The notes beneath the pieces are model-generated. The model worked only from the letters and a program-made list of their open reading frames with translations. It was not told the origin of the DNA and made no database searches. Below, piece by piece: positions 33,981 through 42,651 of a DNA stretch of 64,000 bases (its first letter is position 1; each line of letters starts with the position of its first letter). The position numbers were made by a program, and so were the translations under genes. This stretch comes from CAZHCA01 sp964530825 (lineage in GTDB: Bacteria; Bacteroidota; Bacteroidia; Chitinophagales; Saprospiraceae): NCBI GenBank assembly GCA_964530825.1, contig CAZHCA010000011.1:1-64000 (forward strand). Direction: 5' to 3'.

Positions 33981-35528
33981 ATGATAAATGAGAAGATTGT
34001 CATACTGGATTTTGGCTCTCAATACACGCAGCTGATTGCCAGGCGAATACGCGAGCTCAATGTCTACAGCGAAATTATTCCATACAATGCCCTGCCGGAG
34101 CTGGAGCCGTCTATCCGGGCGGTGATTCTTTCGGGCAGCCCTTTTTCGGTCGCTGATGAGGGGGCCTTACCGGTCGACCTTTCGGTTTTTCTGGGTAAGG
34201 TGCCGGTTTTAGGGATTTGCTACGGAGCGCAGTACATTGCTCAATTTTTCGGAGGGCAGGTGGAGCGTTCTGAAAAGCGGGAGTACGGAAAAGCCAATCT
34301 CAGCCGCTTATTTCGGGAATCGCTTTTACTCAAAGGTATTCAAGCGGGATCGCAGGTTTGGATGTCTCACGGCGATACCATCATAACCATTCCCCCCCAA
34401 TTCGAATTGGTGGCCGGTACAGATGCAATTGATGTTGCGGTATTCAGCAGCCAAAACGGTCAGTTCGAACAGCCCGTGTATTGCTTGCAATTCCACCCGG
34501 AGGTCACCCACAGCCTGGATGGCCAGCAATTATTGCGCAATTTCGTTTTCGAAATTGCCGGTTGCAAGGGCGACTGGACGCCCGCCTCTTTTGCCGAGGA
34601 AACCATCCAGCAGTTGCAAGAACAGGTCGGACCTAATGACTGGGTGCTCATGGGCCTTTCGGGTGGGGTGGACTCCAGCGTAGCCGCCACGCTCCTGGAT
34701 CGCGCCATCGGCGATCGGCTGGTTTGCTTTTTTGTCGATAATGGCCTACTGCGCAAAAATGAATTTGAAGAGGTGATAGCCTCTTACGAGGGCTTAGGGC
34801 TTAACGTTAAAGGCATTGATGCAAGGGCCGAATTCTACGAAGGTCTGCGTGATGTCTCCGACCCCGAACAGAAGCGAAAAATCATTGGCCGTGTTTTTAT
34901 TGAAATATTCCAACGCGAGGCAGCCCAGCTTGAACACGTAGAATGGCTTGGGCAAGGCACCATCTATCCGGACGTCATCGAATCGGTTTCGGTTCACGGA
35001 CCCTCCGTAACCATAAAATCCCACCACAATGTCGGCGGGTTACCCGAACAAATGCAGTTAAAAATAGTAGAGCCTCTACGCGCACTTTTTAAAGACGAAG
35101 TACGGCGCGTGGGCCAGGAATTGGGAGTGCCATCCAATATTTTAAACCGCCATCCGTTTCCAGGACCGGGCTTGGGTATCCGGATCTTGGGCAATATCAC
35201 GCCGGAGAAAGTAGCATTGTTGCAGGAGGCCGACGCCATCTATATCAATCATCTTCGTACCAGCGGCTGGTATGATAAGGTCTGGCAGGCCGGCGCGGTG
35301 CTGCTGCCGGTACAATCGGTCGGGGTCATGGGCGATGAGCGAACCTACGAGCGTGCGGTAGCGCTGCGCGCGGTAAATTCACTCGACGGTATGACGGCCG
35401 AATGGAGTCCGCTGCCCTATGATTTACTGGCTAATATTTCAAGCGACATTATTAACAACGTGAAAGGAATAAACCGCGTAGTTTATGATATCAGTACCAA
35501 ACCACCCTCGACCATCGAATGGGAATAA
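33981..35528 (+). CDS. guaA: GMP synthase (glutamine-hydrolysing)
   Basis: Converts XMP to GMP using glutamine. The 515-residue product has a class I amidotransferase domain with nucleophile Cys80 (GICYGAQ) and the His/Glu pair in LQFHPEVTH. The ATP-pyrophosphatase P-loop is GLSGGVDSSVAATLL, and the dimerisation domain contains HPFPGPGLGIRILG. The ATG at 33981 (MINEKIVILDFGSQ) matches the family start; a longer frame from 33954 would run through the promoter box. The last 44 nt overlap the next gene. Confidence 0.97.
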   Translation: MINEKIVILDFGSQYTQLIARRIRELNVYSEIIPYNALPELEPSIRAVILSGSPFSVADEGALPVDLSVFLGKVPVLGICYGAQYIAQFFGGQVERSEKREYGKANLSRLFRESLLLKGIQAGSQVWMSHGDTIITIPPQFELVAGTDAIDVAVFSSQNGQFEQPVYCLQFHPEVTHSLDGQQLLRNFVFEIAGCKGDWTPASFAEETIQQLQEQVGPNDWVLMGLSGGVDSSVAATLLDRAIGDRLVCFFVDNGLLRKNEFEEVIASYEGLGLNVKGIDARAEFYEGLRDVSDPEQKRKIIGRVFIEIFQREAAQLEHVEWLGQGTIYPDVIESVSVHGPSVTIKSHHNVGGLPEQMQLKIVEPLRALFKDEVRRVGQELGVPSNILNRHPFPGPGLGIRILGNITPEKVALLQEADAIYINHLRTSGWYDKVWQAGAVLLPVQSVGVMGDERTYERAVALRAVNSLDGMTAEWSPLPYDLLANISSDIINNVKGINRVVYDISTKPPSTIEWE

Positions 35529-36984
35529 ATGCTGGATCCTCGCCTTGCTGATTGCCGGATCGGCAAGTCTGTTCCCGGGTTGCGCCCTTTTTCAGCCAGC
35601 TAATTCCACCGAGCGGACCCAGGAAAGAGAAGACCTCGGCGAGATTACCGGTGGCCAAAATCGGTCCGACGGGCAAAATCCGGTCGTGCCGCCGTCTTCC
35701 GGCGAACTTGAAACCTTCGAATGGCAAGAAGTTTCTGAACGCGAGGTCCCGCCCATCGAATCGGACGGTCGACCGGTAGATGTTCCCGGGATCGGTAGCA
35801 TCACCGGCGATAACGACTCCGGAAGGAACCCGATGGATAATAATTTAAGCTATGGCAATACCTACCGGATTGCTTATTTATTACCCTTCCTAGAGAACCG
35901 TTTCAATTACGAGAGCGGAAAAATTGAAAACAGCGCAGCCAATTGGTCGATGCAATTTTACCTGGGTTCTCGATTGGCACTCGACGATCTTCGCCGCAAT
36001 GGCCACCGTCTTAAGGTACACGTCTTTGACACGAAGGGTGAGCCGAAAGAGGTGGAAAGTATGCTCAATAGCGATCAGAATATCAAAGGTGCAGACCTGA
36101 TTATCGGCCCCTACCGTCGAGAGAATATTCAGCTGGTAGCAGAATACGGAAAAAATAATCGGACTGTGGTGGTTTCCCCTTACAGCGCGGCACCGGGGCT
36201 AACGCAGAATAATCCCTACTTCATTCAGGTCAATCCGGCTATTACTACGCATTGCCAGGCACTCGTGCGGCATGCTACTGCACAGGTACGCCCGGAGGAG
36301 GTCGTGCTTGTCTACCGCAATAATTCGCTAGAACGCTATTGCGCGAAGGAGATTCAGAAAGCCTACCAGACTCAAATGGGTAGTAGCCAAGTTTCACCAT
36401 TACGTGAATTACAGCTGCCCAATGACTTCGAGGACTACCAGAACATGGACCTGCGGAATTTTGTACAGGAGGAAGAAAATATCGCGTTTATCGTTCCTTC
36501 CTGGCAAGATGAAAAATTTATCATCACCTTCCTGCGCGTACTGGATAACACCCGCCATAACGATCAGGAGATATCGGTCTACGGAATGCCGGGCTGGATG
36601 AATTACGAGTACATGGACTACAGCTATTACGAAAAGCTCAATGTACATGTGAGTAGCAATTATTACATCGATGAAGACTACGAAGAGGTGGCCATGCTCA
36701 AGCAGCGATTTTACGACACTTACCGTACACTACCCATCGAGGCTGCCTATATCGGTTACGATATGACCCATTATTTTGCTACGATGCTGGAAAACTATGG
36801 CCAGGAGTTCCCACAAAATCTGGAAAGAGCAACCGAAGATTACTTGCATTCCCGTTTTGAATTCGAACGGGTCGTTGACATGGGCGGTACTACCGGCATG
36901 GAAAACCGATCTGTTCAAATGTGGGAAAACAAACACGTTCATATTTTGGAATTCGAAAACTACGAATTCGTACCCGCCCGCTAG
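35485..36984 (+). CDS. Lipoprotein with a periplasmic-binding (type I) fold
   Basis: A 499-residue protein starting inside the guaA 3' end. Residues 15-33 (KCWILALLIAGSASLFPGC) form a signal with lipidated Cys33. A disordered Ser/Glu/Pro-rich linker runs to about 125. The rest resembles Peripla_BP_6/leucine-binding proteins: YRIAYLLPFLENRF, WSMQFYLGSRLALDDLRRNG, ADLIIGPYRRENIQLVAEYG and VVVSPYSAAPGLTQNNPYF. Such domains in Bacteroidota lipoproteins are often not ABC substrate carriers; no permease is near. No alternative ATG, GTG or TTG lies between 35485 and the signal core except one internal TTG, so overlap with guaA is likely real. It ends at a strong terminator. Confidence 0.82.
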   Translation: MISVPNHPRPSNGNKCWILALLIAGSASLFPGCALFQPANSTERTQEREDLGEITGGQNRSDGQNPVVPPSSGELETFEWQEVSEREVPPIESDGRPVDVPGIGSITGDNDSGRNPMDNNLSYGNTYRIAYLLPFLENRFNYESGKIENSAANWSMQFYLGSRLALDDLRRNGHRLKVHVFDTKGEPKEVESMLNSDQNIKGADLIIGPYRRENIQLVAEYGKNNRTVVVSPYSAAPGLTQNNPYFIQVNPAITTHCQALVRHATAQVRPEEVVLVYRNNSLERYCAKEIQKAYQTQMGSSQVSPLRELQLPNDFEDYQNMDLRNFVQEEENIAFIVPSWQDEKFIITFLRVLDNTRHNDQEISVYGMPGWMNYEYMDYSYYEKLNVHVSSNYYIDEDYEEVAMLKQRFYDTYRTLPIEAAYIGYDMTHYFATMLENYGQEFPQNLERATEDYLHSRFEFERVVDMGGTTGMENRSVQMWENKHVHILEFENYEFVPAR

Positions 36985-36994
36985 CGATGCCTGA

Positions 36995-37030
36995 CGCCGG
37001 TGCCGGACTAGCCCGGCACCGGCGTTTTAT
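36995..37030 (+). terminator. Strong intrinsic terminator after the lipoprotein gene
   Basis: A perfect 12-bp GC-rich stem: CGCCGGTGCCGG (36995-37006) with CCGGCACCGGCG (37013-37024), a 6-nt loop, then TTTTAT. Confidence 0.9.
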
Positions 37031-37069
37031 CTATATTTAAGGTTACACTTTAACCAATTGAAGTAGCCT

Positions 37070-37708
37070 ATGACGCCGGAACGTCGCGAAAGACTGCGCA
37101 GTGTAGCTTACCGTCGTCAGTTTGATTTGACGGTTATCCTGGAAAATGTAAACGATCCGCACAATATCGCAGCGGTTTTGCGATCCTGTGATTCGGTGGG
37201 GTTGCGCGAAATTTTCGTCCTTTACAATAATCCAAGGCTCAAAATCGATCGGTTGGAAATGGGCAAACGCTCCTCGGCCGGGGCCCGCCGCTGGGTAGAC
37301 ATCCGTTTTTATACCGATACCAGGGCGTGTATGGTCGAGGTTAAATCGAAATACGATAAAATTTATAGTACGCATCTCGATAGTACGGCCGCCTCGGTCT
37401 ACGACCTTGACCTGACCCAACGGGTGGCCCTGTTGTTCGGGAACGAACAGGTTGGCATAACCTCCGAGGCCCAATCTTACGCCGATGGCAACTTCCTCGT
37501 ACCGCAGATGGGGATGGTGCAAAGTCTAAATATCTCCGTAGCTTGCGCAGTCACGCTGTACGAAGCCTATCGTCAGCGTCATCGCAAAGGTTTTTACGGT
37601 GCACATAACCGCGCAACGCCCGAAGAAAAGGAGGCTCTCTTCGAGCATTTTATTCAACGGCACGAAGATCGGGCGTCGGGTGCCTACGTCGATCCCCTCG
37701 ATCGTTAA
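37070..37708 (+). CDS. trmH: tRNA (guanosine-2'-O-)-methyltransferase TrmH (SpoU family)
   Basis: A 212-residue SPOUT methyltransferase that 2'-O-methylates tRNA, classically G18 in the D-loop. Motif 1 is ENVNDPHNIAAVLRSCDSVG (about 25-44), motif 2 ALLFGNEQVGIT, and motif 3 VPQMGMVQSLNISVACAV, which together form the knotted SAM site. The lack of the long N-terminal extension favours TrmH over TrmB/RlmB types. A TATATTTA near-consensus box is at 37032-37039. It lies 80 nt before smc. Confidence 0.93.
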   Translation: MTPERRERLRSVAYRRQFDLTVILENVNDPHNIAAVLRSCDSVGLREIFVLYNNPRLKIDRLEMGKRSSAGARRWVDIRFYTDTRACMVEVKSKYDKIYSTHLDSTAASVYDLDLTQRVALLFGNEQVGITSEAQSYADGNFLVPQMGMVQSLNISVACAVTLYEAYRQRHRKGFYGAHNRATPEEKEALFEHFIQRHEDRASGAYVDPLDR

Positions 37709-37774
37709 CTGGACTTGCTAACAAGGTGTGGATAAAAAAAAGCCGGCTGTCCAACATTGGATAGGCGAGGTCCG

Positions 37775-37782
37775 TATATTTG
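37775..37782 (+). promoter_or_regulatory. -7 promoter box adjoining the smc start
   Basis: TATATTTG, an exact match, ends 6 nt before the smc ATG at 37789. A TTG start candidate at 37780 lies within the box itself and is therefore unlikely. Confidence 0.65.
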
Positions 37783-37788
37783 AAGGCT

Positions 37789-40700
37789 ATGAGGTTGCAG
37801 CGAATAGAAATAAAAGGTTTTAAGAGTTTTGCCAACCAAACCGTCATTAACTTTAATGAGGACGTAATCGGTATTGTCGGTTCTAACGGCTCCGGCAAGT
37901 CCAACATTGTAGATGCCATACGTTGGGTATTGGGCGAGCAGAAAAGCCGGGAACTTCGTCTGGATCAAATGTCGAGCGTCATATTCAATGGCACGCGCAA
38001 ACGCAAGGCGGGCGGTATGGCCCAGGTGGCACTTACCTTCGAAAATACGCGCAACCTCCTTCCGACCGAGTATCAGGAAGTCACCATCACGCGCATTCTC
38101 TACCGCAATGGCGATAGCGAGTACCGGTTGAATGGAGTGCCCTGTCGTTTGAAAGATATTACATCCCTGTTTTTAGATACTGGTATTGGATCGAATTCTT
38201 ATGCGATCATTGCCTTGGGTATGATCGACGATATTCTCAACGATAAGGACAATGCCCGCCGGCGAATGTTTGAGCAGGCTGCCGGCATATCAAAATATAA
38301 GGTGCGCAAGCGCGAGACCATCAATAAACTGCGCAATACCACTGAAGACTTGGAGCGGGTCGAAGACCTGCTTTTTGAAATCAGCAGCAACCTGCAAGCA
38401 TTGGAGAAGCAGGCCAAACGTACCAAACGCTATTTTGAACTAAAAAAACAGTACAAGGAGCTAAGTGTAGAATTGGCCTTGCTGTGTATGACCGATCTCA
38501 AGCATAGCCATGATGAATTGTCGGCGCGCATCAGACAAGAAGAGGATCGCTTCCGCGGGTTGGAAACCGAGATCGCGAATCTCGAGGCCCAGCTGGAGCA
38601 AAAGCGAAAGACCCACCTCGACAAAGAAAAATTACTATCGGAACGGCAACGGCAACTCAACCAATTGGTAGGGGAAATTCGCAATCGCGAGGGTGAACGG
38701 CGTATGCTGGAGCAAAAGCTGGAATTTGTAGAACAGAATCGCCAGAAACTACACCTGGAAGTAGAACAGGCCCAACGGCGTATCCGAGAGCTGGAAGCAG
38801 ATATAACGTCTTACCGCTCCGATGTTAATCTGGAAAAGCGCATAGAGGCCCGCCTGGAAGTCGAGCTGAATGATGCCGAAGCAGAACTGGAGAAAATTAG
38901 CCAGAGCCACTATAACCTGAAGGCCGAATTAGACGGCGTCGTGGCCGAACAACAGTTGGCCGAACGCGTGGTGATCGAATTAGAAAAACAAAAGGCTGTA
39001 GACAGTAACCGGGTGCAAAGCCTCGAGCAGGAATTGCAGCGCAGTGAGCAGGAGATTGCCATCCGCCTGGAAAGCATCGCCAACCTGGAGCGGGAAAGGA
39101 CTGAAATGGACGAGCGCATAGCCACAAAATCCTACCGGCTCGAGCAGTTGGAGCAAGCCGAAGGCCGGCGCAAGGGCGCCATGGAAAAGGCCGAAACTGA
39201 ACTCGAGCTAACCAACCAAGAAATAGCTACTGTCAATCGCGAATTGGATGCTAAGCGCAACGAGTATAAGCTCACAAAAAGCATGATCGAAAACCTGGAA
39301 GGTTTCCCCGAATCGATCCGCTTTTTGAACAACAACAAGGAATGGAACCAAACTGCGCCCCTGCTCTCGGATCTTATTTACGTCCAGGAGGACTACCGTG
39401 TGGCCATTGAGAACTTTCTAGGACCCTACCTCAACTATTACGTGGTAGAGAACAAGGCAGAGGCCATTCAGGCAATCCGTCTGCTGGGGCGAAGTCAGAA
39501 AGGTAAGGCCAACTTTTTTCTGCTCGATGCTTTCGAAGATTACAATCCGCCAATAGCATTGCTTCCGGATACCACTCAGGCTATTGATTTGGTAGAAACT
39601 GACCCGGCCTACCGCAAACTATGTAGTTATTTGTTGGAAAATGTACTCGTCACGGAAGAAGAAGATCTTGAGGTGAGCCTCCCGGAGGGTGATGTGGTGC
39701 TGCTCTCCAGGAGCGGACGCTTTATTAAGCGGCGCTACAGTCTGTCGGGGGGGAGTATCGGATTGTTTGAAGGTAAAAAAATAGGGCGTAAGAAAAATCT
39801 GGAGATCCTCGATACGGCTATCCGCCAGGCCGAAAAGCGCCAGAATGCTCTGAGTACCGCCTTTTTCAACATAAAAAAGAAGCTCGAAGGACTCAAGGCA
39901 GCGAATACACCAGCCGAGATCCAACACGAAAAAAATGAGCTCAACGCCTTACTACAAGCAAAAGTATCACTCGATACGCGGCTGGAAAATTTTCAGTCTT
40001 TTATCAACGAAGTAAATACAAAGCAGGAAAAACTTCAAACTGAAATCGAGGCGCTGCAGTCCGGGATCCAGAGGGTCGACCAACAGCTGGCCGATCAGCA
40101 GAAAGACCTAACCCATATCCGCGACCGCATCACAAATACCGATGGCCATTATCAGCAGGTGGCGGAGCAGATGAGCACGGTTTCTACTGCATTCAATGAA
40201 AAGAATATCCAATTCATTCGCCAGCAAAACAAAGTTACCACCCTGCAGCAGGAGCTGACTTTTCGCGAAGAACAATTACAGGAACTGCGCACTAGTTTGG
40301 ACGATAATCAAAACACAATTGATCGCTCCCGGCAGGAGGCTAGCCAAATCCAGGAGAAGCTCTATGCCTTGGCGCAGCAATTGCAAACCAGCTATCAGGA
40401 GCGCGATGAGCGCACGGCTACGCTATCGGAAGCAGAACAGGTGTATTTCCAAACCCGGGGCACCATCAATGATATCGAGGATCAGTTGCGCAAGGTGAAT
40501 AAGCAGCGTAGTGACAACCAGCTGGTTATCAACCAATTGAAAGATAAGATTAACGAAGTGAAGGTGCAGATCAGTTCGATTGCCCAACAACTGCGCATCG
40601 AGTTTCAGATCGATATCAACGAATTACTCCAACAGGAGCCTAAAACCGATTTGGGTATCGAGGATTTGGAGGGTAAGGTCGCCAAACTGAAAAACCGCCT

Positions 40701-41352
40701 CGACCATTACGGCGAGATCAATCCGATGGCAGTCGAGGCTTACGATGAGATCAAAGAGCGGCACGATACCATAACCCGCCAGCGCGACGATATCCTGGAA
40801 GCGAAATCTTCGCTGGAAGCCACGATCCAAGAAATTGAAGAAACAGCTACCCAGCAGTTCTTGGCGGCTTTCGACAAAGTGCGGTTGTATTTTATCAACG
40901 TGTTTCGGAGCCTCTTTACGGAAGAGGACGACTGTGATCTCGTCTTGCTCGAACCCCAATCGCCGCTGGAAAGTAAGATCGAAATTGTGGCGCGCCCCAA
41001 AGGCAAGCGCCCACAGACTATCAACCAGCTTTCTGGAGGGGAGAAGACCCTCACCGCAACGGCTTTGCTTTTTGCGCTCTACTTACTCAAACCTGCGCCC
41101 TTCTGTATCTTCGATGAGGTTGATGCCCCACTGGATGATGCTAATATTTACAAATTCAACAAGATCATCAAGAAGTTCTCGGAAGACTCCCAATTCATTA
41201 TCGTCACACATAACAAGCTAACAATGGCAGCTGTCGATGTGATCTACGGCGTACATATGGCCGAGGAAGGGGTGTCCGGCGTAATGCCGGTCGATTTTCG
41301 CGACCTTGATCACGAAGGTGTGAGCGATTCGGTCGCTACGGCCCCGCGGTAG
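37789..41352 (+). CDS. smc: Chromosome segregation protein SMC
   Basis: Ring-forming ATPase that compacts and separates chromosomes, normally with ScpA and ScpB. About 1187 residues starting MRLQRIEIKGFKSFA. The N-terminal ATPase lobe has GSNGSGKSNIVDAIRWVLGE. Two long coiled coils flank a hinge near residues 505-660 (glycines around LEGFPESIRFL and LSGGSIGLFEGKK). The C-terminal lobe has the signature LSGGEKTLTATALLF and Walker B PFCIFDEVDAPLDDA. The length is normal for the family. scpA and scpB are not in the window. Confidence 0.97.
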   Translation: MRLQRIEIKGFKSFANQTVINFNEDVIGIVGSNGSGKSNIVDAIRWVLGEQKSRELRLDQMSSVIFNGTRKRKAGGMAQVALTFENTRNLLPTEYQEVTITRILYRNGDSEYRLNGVPCRLKDITSLFLDTGIGSNSYAIIALGMIDDILNDKDNARRRMFEQAAGISKYKVRKRETINKLRNTTEDLERVEDLLFEISSNLQALEKQAKRTKRYFELKKQYKELSVELALLCMTDLKHSHDELSARIRQEEDRFRGLETEIANLEAQLEQKRKTHLDKEKLLSERQRQLNQLVGEIRNREGERRMLEQKLEFVEQNRQKLHLEVEQAQRRIRELEADITSYRSDVNLEKRIEARLEVELNDAEAELEKISQSHYNLKAELDGVVAEQQLAERVVIELEKQKAVDSNRVQSLEQELQRSEQEIAIRLESIANLERERTEMDERIATKSYRLEQLEQAEGRRKGAMEKAETELELTNQEIATVNRELDAKRNEYKLTKSMIENLEGFPESIRFLNNNKEWNQTAPLLSDLIYVQEDYRVAIENFLGPYLNYYVVENKAEAIQAIRLLGRSQKGKANFFLLDAFEDYNPPIALLPDTTQAIDLVETDPAYRKLCSYLLENVLVTEEEDLEVSLPEGDVVLLSRSGRFIKRRYSLSGGSIGLFEGKKIGRKKNLEILDTAIRQAEKRQNALSTAFFNIKKKLEGLKAANTPAEIQHEKNELNALLQAKVSLDTRLENFQSFINEVNTKQEKLQTEIEALQSGIQRVDQQLADQQKDLTHIRDRITNTDGHYQQVAEQMSTVSTAFNEKNIQFIRQQNKVTTLQQELTFREEQLQELRTSLDDNQNTIDRSRQEASQIQEKLYALAQQLQTSYQERDERTATLSEAEQVYFQTRGTINDIEDQLRKVNKQRSDNQLVINQLKDKINEVKVQISSIAQQLRIEFQIDINELLQQEPKTDLGIEDLEGKVAKLKNRLDHYGEINPMAVEAYDEIKERHDTITRQRDDILEAKSSLEATIQEIEETATQQFLAAFDKVRLYFINVFRSLFTEEDDCDLVLLEPQSPLESKIEIVARPKGKRPQTINQLSGGEKTLTATALLFALYLLKPAPFCIFDEVDAPLDDANIYKFNKIIKKFSEDSQFIIVTHNKLTMAAVDVIYGVHMAEEGVSGVMPVDFRDLDHEGVSDSVATAPR

Positions 41353-41469
41353 GGGCTTATCGATGGTGCTCCCTTGGGGTGTGCGGAGTGAAGTGCGCCA
41401 ACTCTGCCAGGTTTTTTTTAAATTGCTAGAAAATCCCAGTATCTATACCCATACCGTTAAAAACCGGTT

Positions 41470-42651
41470 ATGAGCGCAATTGAAGACTCGTTTACTCTAA
41501 TTGAGACGCAAGAAGACCTGCAATCTTTCGTCAACCAGCATCGCAGCGTAGAGTGGGTAACCTTTGATACCGAATTTGTAGGAGAAAAACGATACACTAC
41601 CCGTTTGTGTCTAATCCAGATTGGTTCGGTACATGGCTTTTTCTTGATCGATCCATTTCCCATCAAAGATTTTGCCCCCTTTTTAAGCTTAATTACCGAC
41701 CCGGGTATTATCAAGATTACCCATGCGGGAGAAAATGATTACCGGCTACTCAACGAACTGTTCGACATCTATCCCAAAAACTTATTCGATACGCAGTTAG
41801 CGGCCGGCTTCTTAGGACACCGCTATCCCATTTCTTTTCGCAAATTGGTGGAGTCGGAGCTGGGAACTCAACTCAAAAAAGGCTATACCGTGGCCGACTG
41901 GGAAGCGCGTCCGTTTAATGAAAAGCAGATCGCCTATGCTATTAACGATATACTTCCTCTGGAGGGCCTTTGGCAAGGCATGAGCCGACGGCTGAATGAT
42001 CTAGGTCGTTCCCATTGGGTTGCCGAAGAGTTAGAAGAATGGGAATCTGCCGATTACTATGCCAAGGATCCCTTTAAAGAAGCGCTCAGCAGCAATATGA
42101 TGCGTTCGCTCAACCGGCGGGAGCGCTTGTTTTTGATTCGGCTTTTTATTTGGAGGCAAAAGGTAGCTAAGCAAAAGGATTACTCCAAGGAAATGGTCCT
42201 TCCAAGTAAGTTAATCGGCCATATCGTGCGCAGTATGCGCTCGGGGCGCGAGGCACTGTACGGCAATCGCCGAATCCCTGATAAACTGGTGAAAAAATAT
42301 GGCGCCGAATTTGAAGAAATGTACAAGCGCCCCATATCAGCGGAAGAGCAAAAGGTGCTTAACCAAATTAAAAAAGAAGGTAATGAAGATCCCAGGGAAG
42401 AAACCCTGTTGGAAATACTGTACCTGGTCATCAAGTACCGTTGCATTGAGGAGTCGGTTGCGCCCAACATGGTACTACCGCGCAACGTGCTCAAAATTAT
42501 TAAGAACGAGCCCGAGCAGGCCGAAGAGTTGTTTGGTCGGGGGTGGCGACGGGAACTTTTCGGCGAAACCTTCGTAGAATGGTTGAAAAATTTCGATCGG
42601 TTAGGCCTGCAGATGTACGGCGATCATATTGAACTGAAGCTAAACGGATGA
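41470..42651 (+). CDS. rnd: Ribonuclease D
   Basis: A 393-residue 3'-5' exoribonuclease involved in tRNA 3'-end maturation. The DEDD active-site segments are visible: TFDTEFVGEKRY (Asp and Glu), THAGENDYRLL (Asp) and YAINDILPLEGL (Asp with the preceding Tyr, DEDDy type). HRDC-like helices follow (LFLIRLFIWRQKVAKQKD). It overlaps the next ABC gene by 4 nt (ATGA), indicating translational coupling. Confidence 0.95.
   Translation: MSAIEDSFTLIETQEDLQSFVNQHRSVEWVTFDTEFVGEKRYTTRLCLIQIGSVHGFFLIDPFPIKDFAPFLSLITDPGIIKITHAGENDYRLLNELFDIYPKNLFDTQLAAGFLGHRYPISFRKLVESELGTQLKKGYTVADWEARPFNEKQIAYAINDILPLEGLWQGMSRRLNDLGRSHWVAEELEEWESADYYAKDPFKEALSSNMMRSLNRRERLFLIRLFIWRQKVAKQKDYSKEMVLPSKLIGHIVRSMRSGREALYGNRRIPDKLVKKYGAEFEEMYKRPISAEEQKVLNQIKKEGNEDPREETLLEILYLVIKYRCIEESVAPNMVLPRNVLKIIKNEPEQAEELFGRGWRRELFGETFVEWLKNFDRLGLQMYGDHIELKLNG

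Noticed and set aside
37780..37788. TTG start that would lengthen Smc by three residues
   Set aside because: The TTG is part of the TATATTTG promoter box, and the ATG at 37789 gives the family-typical start.
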